Source: Chrysoporthe austroafricana
Taxonomy: Eukaryota; Ascomycota; Sordariomycetes; Diaporthales; Cryphonectriaceae
Direction: 5' to 3'
Length of the DNA: 64,000 nucleotides
NCBI GenBank assembly: GCA_001051155.2
Contig: JYIP02000002.1
Coordinates: forward strand, 4,562,315 to 4,626,314
Below the pieces are notes generated by a model. That model saw only the letters and a list, made by a program, of their open reading frames with translations. It was not told the DNA's origin and ran no database searches. This document shows positions 11,245 to 22,537 of the stretch, piece after piece; positions within the stretch are counted from its first letter, which is position 1; each line of letters starts with the position of its first letter. A program made the translations under genes and the position numbers.

Positions 11245-13663
11245 GATGTAAAGGATGTTGGGAGCAATGGTTGTATGTGAACAAGTCGAGGGACGATCAC
11301 AAGCGCAGTTGCGAGGTAACTCTTATCTGGCGCCTTATCACTATGACCGCAGGTGCTCAGCCAAGGCGTGGCATCCTCTGTGCTATATTTCATCCAATCA
11401 GAGCTCTTTAATCTGGCTTTGAACTATTGAGAACTCCGGAGATAATTGTGGGTCGGGCAGGAGGCAGCACATGACGCAACACCCTGAGACAGTGATCATG
11501 CGTGCCAAGCCAGCTTCTCGCGTTCATCCCCACGCAATATTTCAAAATGAGTGTCAAGCGGCACGAGACTATATGCACTTTTTGGAGTCCAGAATCTGGC
11601 TCCTCCGGTGGGTTCAGGTAGATTCAATAGAGCAGCAAACTGTTGTCATGCATTGCCTGGGCCATGCATCGCCTGTCTTGAGATCCTTGTCAAGGCGTCA
11701 AGTGCTAGGAGCTCGAGACTAAAAGAGCGCCGGCTCATCAGCGCAGGTTAATTGGAAAGGCACACTGGAGCTGTTTTGAGAAGACTACTCCCACGTAGCT
11801 GTTGTCGAGTCGCAAGTCTCAAAGATTGAATGAATCTTCAGTGACATCATGAGAGAGCGTAGGCAGAGCCAGGCACTCCGTCAAAATCACGGGCGTGCAT
11901 TTCCCTAAAGCCCCTGCTCAGATCAAGAGAAAATAAATAGTTCCAGGATACATTCTTTTGTGCCGGATATATCCTATTGCAATGATCTAGTTGTTAACTA
12001 CCAGCTGAGCTGATAATGGTGAATCCGATTTGCTCTCTGGCCGCGAGGCTGACGACCCACCGCCTCCTGTAAGTCAGTCTCCTGCAGGTTACGCTGTGCT
12101 GGCGTTCTTTCAGAAGACCAATATGAAAATAATGACTTGGAATAATTTCTTTAACTGGCAAATATTTTGAAGCAGGAGCCAACGGCGTAGATGACGCCAA
12201 CTGGTGATACTTCAAAGGCATGATGTGAGCAGTGTCTTGTGTGGCCACTTAATGAGTACACCGCCGCCAAGCTCCACCTGACTGCCCCAGTCCGACTGGG
12301 GCTGGTGGGTAAAGGGGTCCTGTGAAGGAAAGCCAACCTCAGATGGCCGTGAATGTATGCATAATCTGGTCACGATTCGGAGACTACCTTAATGGGATGA
12401 AGGGATATCCCAGAGGTCATGCGTGACGGCAAGGGTCGGGAGAAGCAGCTTACTCGTCTGCTACTACTTAATTAAACTTAGAAAGGTCGGAGCCTACCGC
12501 TGCGTTCAGGAAGCCCCTATACTCTTGTCACCCATCACCGGTGGCAGGACCTGCTGGCATAATCATCACAAAGCTGATCTTGCGTTGCTCGAGCAATACT
12601 TGCTTTCTGTCGTCTTGCCTCATCACAGTATCTTGTCCGCCTTCCGAAATCCAAGAAGGAAGCACGCGCGGACAGGCAAGGGCTCTAGGATACTACCATA
12701 GTACACCACATCACATCCTGGCATGAGGTCTGGACTGCCTCCACCCTGCTGCATCAGGCACATATTTAATTCATGACAACTAATGACATACCCATGCCTG
12801 CTCTGACCTGAGCTCATATGTGGTGTTGCCACCCAGCCCCCTCTGCATGCACCATCCATGCCATCTATAGCGTTATCACCAACCATCTCTTTCCACAAGA
12901 TGGCGGTGCGAGATTTCTGAGAGTGAATGTCATGCAGAGCGGATGTGCCTGGTGCTGAGAAGAGGAGGAAGAGTTTGGTAGGAGACGCAGGTTGACCTGC
13001 AGTTCGTCCCATCCCAGGAACGCCTCCACCTCCCGGACGATCGCTACCGTCGGAAGAACTATGCAGACATGACGATCGTACGGCATAGGAGCACTAAGAC
13101 CTGCAGACTAGCTCCCAGTGGGGCCCTGGCCTATACTGCTGTGTACTGGTCCTCCCCAGGTTCCCCGCATTCTCCGGATCCCGCTAGCTGGGTAGACGAT
13201 CCTTTGACAGCAGAGCTTCTTTTCCTTCTTCTGTTGGGCTCTCCGTGAAGCGAGGGCAAACCAGCTGCGTCCCTTGTCGTTGGAAGATTGCGGCACATGA
13301 CCGTTCGGGATAGTGGATCGTCATCCTATAGCCGCCCGAATGGCTGCTCCTGTGTCCCTCATTTCCGCTCGGCCTTACTTCCTGCGCTGCTCACCGTATG
13401 ATCCTCCGGGCGGTGGCCACTGCAGACGACGTGCATGCGGCGTATTTGTGCTCGAGGACTTGGGGTAGCACCTCGGGCACCATCTACCCGCCATCGTATT
13501 GACTCGGATGGGTTGGTTGATACGTCACAATCCAAGATCCTAGTCAGCGATCCCCTCATAAGGCCGTTGAACCCCAAGGTCAATTGCTCTCGTATGCTAC
13601 GCTGTTGTTCTGTTTGGCAGGTACACAAAAAGCTTTGGGCCAGAACCTCAACCCCCAGTCAAA
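11245..13663. other. Intergenic 2.4 kb between divergent aminopeptidase and epimerase genes
   Basis: Contains both promoters, including the GATA pair at 11322-11340. Several open frames up to about 130 codons are present on both strands, but none shows a recognisable protein or coherent splice structure. Confidence 0.55.
11322..11340 (-). promoter_or_regulatory. Tandem GATA sites upstream of the aminopeptidase gene
   Basis: On the gene strand this reads TGATAAG, five bases, then AGATAAG, two HGATAR elements in the same orientation 79-97 bases before the ATG. Paired GATA sites are the known binding arrangement of AreA/Nit2 nitrogen regulators; use here is inferred. Confidence 0.45.
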
Positions 13664-14872
13664 ATGCTGTCCTCCAAGTTGGCCCTCCTCTGTTGTACGG
13701 CGCTGCTCCAGGCCGTCAAAGCCCAGACGGCCACGACATCCGGGCCTCTGACCTCGTACACCCTGACGGCCGACAACATCACGGCGGTCCTTATACCCTA
13801 CGGAGCCCGTCTGACCCACCTCCTTGTACCTGACCGGAACGGTGACTTCCAAGATGTGATAGCCGGCTACGACAACACCAGCCAGTACCCCATCGATACG
13901 GCTACCAACCACACATACTTTGGCCCCGTCGTGGGTCGCTACGCCAACAGGATCAAGAACGGCACCTTTACCATCGACGGCGTGACCTCGCATATCCCGG
14001 AGAACGAGAACGATGGCCACGACACTCTCCACGGTGGTACAGTGGGCTACGATGCTCGCAATTGGTCCGTCACGTCGTACACCAACCAGTCCATCACCTT
14101 CACGCTTCTCGATGAGGCCTTTGAGGGTTTCCCAGGAACCGTCCTCACACATGCAACTTTCACCGTGAGCAATACTATTGACGGCTCTGCATGGGGCGTG
14201 TCTCATCCCAGGATCACCATGAAGACCACATCTCTCGCCCTCGATCAGCCCACGCCGATCATGCTGGCCAACCACATCTACTGGAACCTGAACGCCTGGA
14301 AGGATGAGACGATCCTCAACGACACGACCCTGTGGATGCCTTACGCGCGGCGGTACATCGGCATCGACAATATCGAGGTGCCCAACGGGACCATCGAGAC
14401 CGTCGCCTCCCACCCGGTGCTGGACTTCACCGCGCCTAAGCTGGTCGGCGCCGACATCAGCCAGGCCGTGAACTACTGTGGGCTGGGCTGCACGGGCTAT
14501 GACAATGCCTTCATCCTCGACCGTCCTTTCGGGACCGGCCCGACCGCCTCCAACTTCCCCGTCCTCTCGACCTGGTCGGACACGACGGGCATCCGCCTGG
14601 ACATCAGCACAAACCAGCAGGGCCTCCAGATCTACAGCTGCAACGGCCAGAACGGCACGATCCCCGTGAAGCCCAGTCAGATCGCCAGGAACACCAACGC
14701 CACGGACGGTGGGGCCAAGTTCGTGAACAAGTACGGATGCATGGTCATCGAGACGCAGGGCTGGATCGACGCGGTCAACAACCCGCAGTGGGGCTTGACC
14801 GACTATTGGTACAACGACCCGACCACGCGGCCGGACGTCATGTATGCCACCTATGATTTTACGACCTTCTAA
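13664..14872 (+). CDS. Secreted aldose 1-epimerase (mutarotase)
   Basis: Interconverts alpha and beta anomers of hexoses such as galactose or glucose, here probably outside the cell. A single exon gives 402 residues. Residues 1-20 form a signal peptide ending in AVKA. The galactose-mutarotase fold follows: YGARLTHLLVPDRNG, a GRYANRI substrate arginine segment, the DTLHGG histidine, the catalytic ANHIYWNLN histidine, and the general-base glutamate in MVIETQGW. Many NxT/S sites suggest glycosylation. Intracellular GalM proteins of fungi lack the signal peptide; secreted homologues are common in plant-degrading species. The 439-codon antisense frame over the same span is a GC-bias shadow. Confidence 0.93.
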   Translation: MLSSKLALLCCTALLQAVKAQTATTSGPLTSYTLTADNITAVLIPYGARLTHLLVPDRNGDFQDVIAGYDNTSQYPIDTATNHTYFGPVVGRYANRIKNGTFTIDGVTSHIPENENDGHDTLHGGTVGYDARNWSVTSYTNQSITFTLLDEAFEGFPGTVLTHATFTVSNTIDGSAWGVSHPRITMKTTSLALDQPTPIMLANHIYWNLNAWKDETILNDTTLWMPYARRYIGIDNIEVPNGTIETVASHPVLDFTAPKLVGADISQAVNYCGLGCTGYDNAFILDRPFGTGPTASNFPVLSTWSDTTGIRLDISTNQQGLQIYSCNGQNGTIPVKPSQIARNTNATDGGAKFVNKYGCMVIETQGWIDAVNNPQWGLTDYWYNDPTTRPDVMYATYDFTTF

Positions 14873-15514
14873 GACGTGATCCCACGACACGGGAGCCAAG
14901 CTCCGGACGGGAGTCGTTCAAGTGGGAAAGTTTTATTCCCTAGATAATTAATATAATGTCCATCCGTCATCATTCGTCTGTTGTTATCAAATGAGGGGTA
15001 GGCGCCACTGTGACTCGGAACTGCCAAACAAGTCCTGAGATAGCAGACAATGTGAACGTCAACACGTCTTCTCTTTAAGCTTATACTACCCCGCCGCCAA
15101 TGTTCTTGTAGCTAGCGCCCACAAATGTTGTTACTATCTTTTTCGGCCCGAGAATACCCAGACTTTAAGATACAAGGTGGCTCTAGTGGTTAACCAGTAA
15201 CAATCGCTGGAGGGTCGCAGGCGATGGCCCCGCTTAGCTCGTAGATTTTGCCGGCCAGGCTAGTGTTCTCCTCTTCTGTTCTGAGCGCAACCCATTCCAT
15301 TCGACTTGCTACAAGTTCACTCGTCACCCCGCCACGTCCTTTTGGTCTATACTTAGTCTCCAGGAAGTACCATAAGGTCAAGTAAAAAACCGAATTACTT
15401 GTACTCCTTAGAGAACACGCGCCCGATTCGTCGATCGTGCTGAACCCACTAAACGGAACCTTTGTATCTGGGCCCGTTGCAGACCTGTCGCGAGGGGCAT
15501 ACCATCAACTCACA
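14873..15514. other. Intergenic
   Basis: Carries the 3' flank of the epimerase gene and the promoter of the next gene. Nothing else recognised. Confidence 0.55.
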
Positions 15515-16090
15515 ATGTCCGGCCAATCGATCCCAATTCTGGTCACGGGCAAGGGAGAAACCATTGGGCGTATAGTGGTAGCCACGATGCAGCCGGAATA
15601 CGAAGGTCAGGTCCCAAGAGAACCCCACCCCTGGCCCAGGAAAGAAAGAAGACAAAGCTATTGGTGTAGGTGAAATTGTACTAGAGGAATAGACTGAAAT
15701 ACAATCGTTCTAGTGATCCACTTCACCCTCGCCAGCGCCATCACGGAGGAGCTGCCCCTGCTTCTGAGGGGCAAGACGCCGTCCTCGCCGAGCAGTAGCC
15801 TGGGAAGCGGGAACTGGTCCGCGCCACCCCAAGCCTTGCTGCTGGGTGGTGCATATCAGGACGCGGACATCGAGGGCCTGGTCAAGCTGGTCGAGCAGAC
15901 GGAAGGGACTGTTAAGATCCCGTGGCTAAGGGTCGATAGCAGCAAGATGGTACCTGCCTCAGAGCAGCCCACTGAAGCCCAGGCAAAGGAGTATGGGATG
16001 GCAGTTGTTCGTAGGGCGAAGGAGACTTTGGACCGGCTCGGCTCTGAGGGAAAGCTCGGGCCTGGTAATGGTGGTGTCTATCTGGTCTGA
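15515..16090 (+). CDS. Small conserved fungal protein, function unknown
   Basis: Two exons, 15515-15605 and 15714-16090, give 155 residues. The N-terminus (SIPILVTGKGETIGRIV) looks like a Rossmann-type first strand and loop, and the middle has LLLRGKTPSSPSSSLGSGNW followed by ALLLGGAYQDADIEGL. From memory of the pattern, this belongs to an uncharacterised ascomycete family with a beta-alpha fold; no catalytic residues are evident. The donor GTCAGG is weak, but joining restores YEVIHFTL, which supports it. The start at 15515 is preferred over 15437 because the extra 26 residues do not resemble a domain or signal. Confidence 0.7.
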
Positions 16091-16180
16091 TTAGAGCAAT
16101 GCTTAGCAATACTGAAGGATTCACGACCTGGTCACATTCTGTGCGTTATTATCTATTCATATATGAGCCACCCCTGAACT

Positions 16181-16199
16181 CCCCCCCCCCCCCCCCCCC
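16181..16199. repeat. Poly-C tract, 19 bases
   Basis: Uninterrupted run of 19 C followed by AAAAAG. Such homopolymers are length-unstable and error-prone in sequencing. Confidence 0.95.
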
Positions 16200-16698
16200 A
16201 AAAAGTTGAAATCATCAGGCTACTCCTCAAATGATATGAGAAGAAACGTCTGTTAGGCTTTGACTAATATTAAGCAAAGATTGTGGGAAGACGAGGTGTC
16301 ACATAGAAACTATAATACAAGTTCAGTGCAGTAAACTACTCAGGGAGTGACATGGGTCATAATTTCTTGAAGCAAGCAGCCATGATATCTTTATTTAAAG
16401 AATGAGCCTCAAATCAATTCCATAAGTTTCCCTAGAGAGACTCTGTAACCTGGTGTAGTAGTGGATACCTTCAAGTAGTAGCAGTATTCTCAAGCGACTT
16501 ACACGCACCCAAACCCTAGATTCCCCCAACCCGCTTGTATGCGTCATCGCATGTGTCAGCTTGTGACCACATGCAGTTGAAAGGAAATTATCGAAGGTGA
16601 GATTCAGTCTTCCAGGGATAATAGGCGAGATGTCGCAGTCGTCCTGGCGCTTCACAATCACCTTCTGTCCCCGACATGGACTTGCTGTCGGTCGCCCG

Positions 16699-16730
16699 TT
16701 CGTCCGAGAACCGGCGTCCGTTCGGACGAA
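16699..16730. promoter_or_regulatory. Perfect 9-bp inverted repeat upstream of the SDR gene
   Basis: TTCGTCCGA (16699-16707) and TCGGACGAA (16722-16730) are exact reverse complements, 14 bases apart. Arms and spacer contain CGG/CCG triplets, the half-sites read by Zn2Cys6 factors. It ends about 86 bases before the TATA box. The function is inferred. Confidence 0.45.
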
Positions 16731-16816
16731 ATAGCTTATAAATGGGCGACCCAGTTTGTCAGTCCCAGCAAGAACGCCGAGTCGGTGCCGTGGCCTGCAC
16801 CCACCTCTGGCCCGCG

Positions 16817-16826
16817 AATATATAAG
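16817..16826 (+). promoter_or_regulatory. TATA box of the SDR gene
   Basis: AATATATAAG lies about 100 bases upstream of the ATG at 16923. Confidence 0.5.
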
Positions 16827-16922
16827 TCTTTGGGCCAGCGTCGCTCCCCGTCCAGTGATTCACCCAGAACGCTGAGTATACATTGTGATAATTCAGTTAT
16901 TCACTTAAACGTCCCAGCAATC

Positions 16923-18255
16923 ATGTCTTCACACCGCATTCTCGTCACCGGCGCCTCTGGGTATCTCGGCGGAACTCTGTTGGCCCGTTGGAAGCAGGCC
17001 AACCTTCCGGCCTACGACAGGCTCTTTGCACTCGTCCGTACCGACGCCCAGGCCGCCGCTGTCAGGCAGTACGGTGCCGAGCCCCTGGTGTTGGACGTGG
17101 GCGATGAGAAAGCCGTCAAGGACACTGTCATCAAACATGAGATTAATATCGTGTACTTTCTCATAGACGCCTTGCGCCACCAGGCTCAGGTTCACTTCAT
17201 CAGGGCCCTGGCCGGGGTCAGAGAGCTCACGGGCCGCGAGGTTCACTTTCTTCATGTGAGTATGATTCCGTATCCCCCAATATGCGAGCCGCCGCGCATT
17301 GCTGACACTCCTGGTCTGCGTGGGAAATAGACCTCCGGGGCCAAGGTCTTTTCTTCACATGCTGGTGCCCCGACGGATCGGCCTCTGCTGGACACGGACC
17401 CAGAGCTGTTCTCGATCCAGAAAGCTCAGAAGAGCAAGTTTCCCTTGATGCAGTCGGTGCGTATCCCCTGAGACCGAGATGGCACCCCGAAGACAGGCTT
17501 ACGTGGTGGCAGGCCGTCGACACGAATTGTAAAGTGATTGAGGAATCCGAGAAGTACGGGGTGCGGAGTTACATCTTCGCGCCATGCATCGTGTACGGCA
17601 AGGGCGAGGGCTTCGGAAACATCATCTCGATCCAGACCGTCGCCGTTGTCAAGGCTGCCAAGGCTATGAAGCGGCTGTATAAGGTCGATGAAGGACAGCC
17701 GGTACGTCCTGCGCAGCTGATCCCTACTCTCAGGCATTCCGCCACAGAGGCTGACGCCGTGATACTTTTCAGGAATGGCCGGTTTGTCACATACTTGACA
17801 CCACGAGCCTTTACCTCGACATCCTGCGTACGATCCTGGCCGGCGGAGACCCTGGGCATGGCAAAGATGGCTACTTCCTTGCCTCTCCTGGGGCCGTACC
17901 TTGGGACGACATCTACACGGCAATGGCTACCGCCCTGGCGAGGCGCAGTGTCGTGGCGGATGATTCTGTCGTGCCCGCGAATCCACAAATCCTTGAGCGC
18001 ATTGGGGAGGCCCTGGAGTGTCCTCCCGAGGCCGTGAGTATACACATAGGTGGAAAGTAAGCCTTATCCCCCCCCCCCCTTTTTCCTCGTCACCGCATTT
18101 TGTAACGAAGGCTGACGGAATCACGATCTAGGTGCACGTTCACGGGTGAGCGTGGGAAGAGAATCGGTTGGCAGCCGCAGTTCGCACCTGGCCACATTGT
18201 CGAGGCGGCGGATGACGAGGTCCAGCTCATAATAGACAGCCTAGCTCGTTCTTGA
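16923..18255 (+). CDS. Extended short-chain dehydrogenase/epimerase-like protein (NAD(P)-binding)
   Basis: Five exons: 16923-17255, 17331-17456, 17513-17701, 17773-18056, 18132-18255, giving 351 residues. The nucleotide-binding motif TGASGYLGG is at residues 8-16. It belongs to the NAD-dependent epimerase/dehydratase family and resembles yeast YLL056C-type proteins; the substrate is unknown. The usual YxxxK catalytic pair is not evident in the expected segment (LMQSAVDTNCKVIEE), so it may be non-canonical or regulatory. Intron 4 contains a 12-base C tract at 18068-18079. The alternative donor at GTGAGT just upstream would bring a stop soon after the junction, whereas the chosen donor (18057) keeps GERGKRIGWQPQFAPGHI. 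The promoter has a strong TATA box and an inverted repeat, suggesting inducible control. Confidence 0.85.
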
Positions 18256-18450
18256 GCGAGAACCGACAGTTGACTGCATGGAAAGTGGGCACTGGTGATG
18301 GATTATGTTCGCGATACTCACTGAATACACAAGTGCATATATGCATATACAAGCGAGGCCAGATCATACTCGCCCGTAATCGAGGTACTTCTTGGAGTTG
18401 AGAAACTTTCGCCGTCGGCCGATTAGCTCGGATCCCGACTGATCAAGGCC

Positions 18451-20689
18451 TCAGAGAGACAGCCCTTCAGACATGACTTGTCTAAGGAATGCGTCAGAGT
18501 TCGGCTTTCTGCCGAGAAGAGCCTGCACCGTCTCGGCCGCAGGTCGACTGGATCCGGGCTCCAAGAGCAGTTTGCGGAACCTCCGTCCGGCATCCTTGTC
18601 CGAGGCGTTCCTGGCAAAAACGGTGTCGTAGATATCTGCAGCGATGACTTGACACCTGCATACCATCAGCTAGTGCTCCAAGTAGCTGTAGTGTTAGCAT
18701 AGGCCACAGTACTCACAGCGGATATGCAAAATAGCCGACATCATATTTCTTGAGGATATGGCTGAACGAAGCCTGGCCCCATCCGGGATCATATTGACCC
18801 TCGCCGAGCGATATTCTCATAATGTCAGATTTTGTCGAGTTCCAGAGCTCAGTCGTGTCTATCTCCATTGCTTCCTGTGTGCTCGGCGGTGAATGGATCG
18901 TAAGGTCGAATAGAGCCTGGTGAATCTGCCGCATCATCAGGTTCGCCCTGAAAAGCCATTTAGTGCGAGTGACTCCCTGAGCAATCTCCAGTGGCAGCCC
19001 TCCAGACAGCACAAAAGCGTCGCCCTGCTGCTCTGCCGGGCAGCCGACCAGAGAGTAATGTTTTCCAAGTCGCATGAGCACGTCGACATCCCAAGCCCAG
19101 TTCTCCATTGTCACACTGGGAATCTCGACAAAGTCCCGTGAATGCTCAATGCCATACTTCGTCGAGGAGACAATATTGTGAACGGCATGGCCCAGCTCAT
19201 GAATCAGTCTTTTGACGTCTTTATGTTCGAGCAGGAATGGCTTCTCCGAGGAATCCGGTCGGCTAATGGGGCAGATCACCGTCGATATGCCGTGATGTCG
19301 CATTCCGCAAGCGTCAACGAAAGGCCGTGGAATAGCCACGTGCGTGCCATTGCTGTACTTCCCATCTCTAGCGAGAATATCGAGGTACAGATAACCCAGA
19401 AATTCGCCACCTTCTGGTGCGCTGTTGCGTACCGCATAGATGAACACCTCGTCGTGCCACGCCTTGGCGTCAGGCAATCGTACGAAGTTGAGGTCAAAGA
19501 CATCTTCATAAATATCGAGGATCCCCCGAACGGTGTGCCAGAGTTCAAAGTACTCTGCAAACCTCCCCATGTCAAACGAATAATGTTCCTTCTTGCAACA
19601 GTACGAATAGTGGCTGATGTCCCAGGAGAACAGCTGGGGCAAGCCTTCTAGATCGAGGTCATGGCTGGAAACTGTCTCGTTGCCTCGAGACTCTTTTAAT
19701 TTCATCCGGCGGAGCATTGTGAGCTCGGCTTCGTGGAGGGGCTGAAGCTTTTGGCGCAAGGTCTGCAGCGACGCGAGGACGTCAGCCGCGCTGTCAGCCA
19801 TCTTGTCCTGCATCCTGACGGCAGCATGATTTTCATATCCCTGCAGACGTGCGATCTCGTCTCTCAGAACGATGATTTTTGACAGGCGCCCGACATTATC
19901 AGGAAAGCGATGCGCGCGCGCGAACTCCAGCTTCCGGCGAGTTTCTTCCTGGACAGCAGAACGGTAGACTGCAGTGAACGTGTTGCCTTTCAAGGGCACC
20001 CGAAACAGCTGTTGGCTCCCTTCAGCACCGGTCTCGGCGATGTTGCAGGGTGTCGTGCTCGTCTGCAAGGTCTTGAGAACATCTTCGGGCAGCCCAGCCA
20101 ACTCGTCGTGGGCGCACCACACTGCACCGTCGTTTTCCTCCGTGATGGCCTTCAGAGAAGCAGATCTGAGCTCGTTCAGCTCTTCCGAGGCTACCTGTAT
20201 GCGTTGACGAGTCTCGGGGGAAGCAATGGTCGCTCCTGCGCGGACGTGTTCTCCGTGCATACGGGTCAGGAGAACTCGATCCTGGGCATCAAGAGCTTCG
20301 GTCGATGTCCCAGTCATTACTCGATGATGAACAGCGCTCACAAGGTCGGCAACATCAGCACGCATCAGATTGGTGGCTTCTGCTGCCGAGATGAGGTTCT
20401 GGGCCTTTCGTGCGGCATCCCTCACTCTCTTATCCGGAGACGCCTGGGCCAGCACTGTCCACAGAATCGTGGTACGGGAGGCCGAGTAGTTATGGTCGTC
20501 GACCAAGGGCCGAACAGTGTTGGCGAAAGTGGCGGTCTCTGGTGTGACATTTCTGACGAGGTTGTCTCGCAGTGCCGCGTGGCGGGCGATAAGGGCGTGT
20601 GTCTCAGCGAGGACAGACTCGGGATTGAGGCCGCCAAAGTCCGGCAAAGGAGGCAGACGATCCAAGCCCTGTTGCTTTGGCTCCGTCAT
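18451..20689 (-). CDS. M3-family zinc oligopeptidase
   Basis: Thimet/saccharolysin-like metallopeptidase that degrades short peptides, including products of the proteasome or organelles. Two exons, 20689-18717 and 18655-18451, encode 725 residues with one 61-bp intron. The zinc site HELGH starts at His497, with the third ligand Glu522 in DFVEIPS, 25 residues after the first histidine; mammalian thimet oligopeptidase has 29, so the intervening loop is four residues shorter. Residues after the intron (CQVIAADIYDTVF) form the conserved C-terminal helices. The N-terminus is acidic and proline-bearing (MTEPKQQGLDRLPPLPDFGG) without a mitochondrial presequence, so a cytosolic location is likely. 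The gene is convergent with the SDR gene, with 195 bases between them. Confidence 0.92.
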
Positions 20690-21835
20690 CGTCGGCGTGC
20701 GTGGCGGGGCCCTTCATTTACAAGTCTGTTCGCTGTGCCTTGTGGATTCTTGCGAGACCGGGTGCAGGCCTGATGAGAAGACAAGGACATGGCTTGCCAA
20801 GACCAGGCCTTAGGAGGGTCGCGAGGAGAGCCTGCCGTGATAGAGGCACTGGTGCACGGCCGACGTGCATGGGACTCGCTGCAAGAATCCTGATCATGTG
20901 GATACGTCTTGAATGACCTCCTCGAAGGAGGTTGGGTGCGTCAGGCAGTGTCCGGGACGCGTACCGCAGTATCTCTTACCAAGATTTCCGGAAACTAAGA
21001 GAGGATGCAGTAATCAGGTCGGAGCCGTTGCCATGCTCATGATTGCGAACCTCTGTCTCTTGTGTAAGCGGGTCGGCATCGTGAGCCGATCTCTGGTGAG
21101 ACTGTTACCTCGGAAGATACGCAGTATACTGATGATACATGTGGCACCCCGGCCTGAATGCTGAAGGTCAGCGGACGCAGCGTACGGTATCAATAGTCCG
21201 TAGTCAGTCCTGCAGAGATGTATTCAACACACCACACTGATCACCGTTCGTAGTGAAATCTCGTGGCATCACGCTGCGATGTTGTTTTTCCGGCCAGAAG
21301 TGAGGTCGGCGGGGTCGGGTGTGGGTGCTGATCTACAGCAAGGAAACCCCCCTGCCCTGTGTTGGATATGGGCCCCTGTCCCGTGCCCCCATCCCCAACC
21401 AACCCCACCAACCCCACCCCGGCCGTTTTGCTCTTCCTGACCCTGCTGCGTGCTGCCCAGCCCCTCCAAATTCCTCCTCCACACACAGAGTAATACATCG
21501 CGACATCTCATGCGTGGGCGGACATTCCCAACCACCGGTATTTCATGCCGCGCGGTCGGCGGCACACACCATGCCGTGATGGCCTATTGAGCTGGGTAGG
21601 GGCTCTGAATGACCTCCACATGCCCGTCCTTTTCTGTTCTGCTTGTGCTTGTCGTCGTTCTTCCCTCTCTCTCTCATCCCGCTCCTTCACTACGCTCATC
21701 ATCGTCGTCGTCGTCATTCCTTCTTAAATAAATATATCGAGGCTAGTCTATCAGATTGACAATCGTCTCCCTGCCTTACCATTTTTATAATTCGCACACG
21801 CCTTTCATCTCATTTCTGATTCGAGGGGTGACAAG
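20690..21835. other. Intergenic, divergent promoter region
   Basis: Lies between the M3 peptidase and the Ser/Thr-rich gene. Pyrimidine-rich at about 21340-21480 and 21650-21720. A TATA-like box is listed separately. No gene supported. Confidence 0.55.
21724..21736 (+). promoter_or_regulatory. TATA-like box of the Ser/Thr-rich protein gene
   Basis: TAAATAAATATAT, about 100 bases upstream of the ATG at 21836 and immediately after a pyrimidine-rich tract. Confidence 0.45.
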
Positions 21836-22537
21836 ATGCGCCCGTTCAGTTTGCCCACGCCTCTCCCCGGCTTGCTACTCCTCGCCGCCTTCTTGTACGA
21901 GCCCTCAAATTGTCTGCCAGTCGCAGATGCGGAGGTGGAGGTGGAACACCACATACATAGATTCCATGCTCTTCGACCCCGAGAGACGTACTCGATAGTG
22001 CCTATTGGTGGTCAGAGCTCTACGTCAACAGAACAGGCCGCAACCACCGTCGTCGAGACTGTCACTCCGACCCCGAAGACGACCACAGACAAAGTCACCG
22101 TCACAGCCACTGCTAGCGATACCTCAGCAACGGAAACAGTCACCGAGACAGAAATCTCGGTCGTCTCGATCACGCCCGCCACGGTGATTGAGACCCAGAC
22201 AGTCACCGACCTTGTGACCTCCACCACCTCAACCTCGACAACCTCGACAACCTCGACCTCCTCGACCTCCGAGACGTCTTCGCCTACGAGTTCTTCCTCC
22301 TCGTACACAACAGTCAAACCTTCGACGACTACCGCCTCAGCCAGCGTCACCTCTGTCACCTCTGAGTCGCCTTCCCCATATGCCACCTCGACCACCCCTT
22401 CGTCTGTCGTGAGCTCCTCGACCCCGAAACCTTCCACCTTCATCACCAGCCGAACCACCTCGTTCGATGACGGGCAGTGGCACACAACATATCCTGCCTG
22501 GAATGGCACGTCGGCCTATCGCGTCATTAGAAGATGA
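21836..22537 (+). CDS. Ser/Thr-rich secreted protein, function unknown
   Basis: A single exon of 233 residues. The N-terminus has a hydrophobic core (LPGLLLLAAFLY) fitting a signal peptide, followed by an acidic and His-bearing segment (EVEVEHHIHRFH). The rest, about residues 60-210, is dominated by Thr, Ser and Val (runs such as STTSTSTTSTTSTSS), typical of heavily O-mannosylated fungal wall or secreted proteins. It ends in a short non-repetitive tail (DDGQWHTTYPAWNGTSAYRV). No GPI-type hydrophobic tail or cysteine pattern is present. Codon use is uniform and a TATA box precedes it, which supports a real gene, but no domain is recognised. Confidence 0.7.
   Translation: MRPFSLPTPLPGLLLLAAFLYEPSNCLPVADAEVEVEHHIHRFHALRPRETYSIVPIGGQSSTSTEQAATTVVETVTPTPKTTTDKVTVTATASDTSATETVTETEISVVSITPATVIETQTVTDLVTSTTSTSTTSTTSTSSTSETSSPTSSSSSYTTVKPSTTTASASVTSVTSESPSPYATSTTPSSVVSSSTPKPSTFITSRTTSFDDGQWHTTYPAWNGTSAYRVIRR

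Larger units (their letters stand above)
16091..16922. other. Intergenic, promoter of the SDR gene
   Basis: Holds a 19-base C tract, a 9-bp inverted repeat and a TATA box listed separately. No further gene seen. Confidence 0.6.

Noticed and set aside
13580..14899. 439-codon minus-strand frame opposite the aldose 1-epimerase gene
   Set aside because: It mirrors a well-supported gene in a GC-rich stretch. Its Val/Asp/Gly/Arg composition is typical of antisense shadows, and it has no domain.
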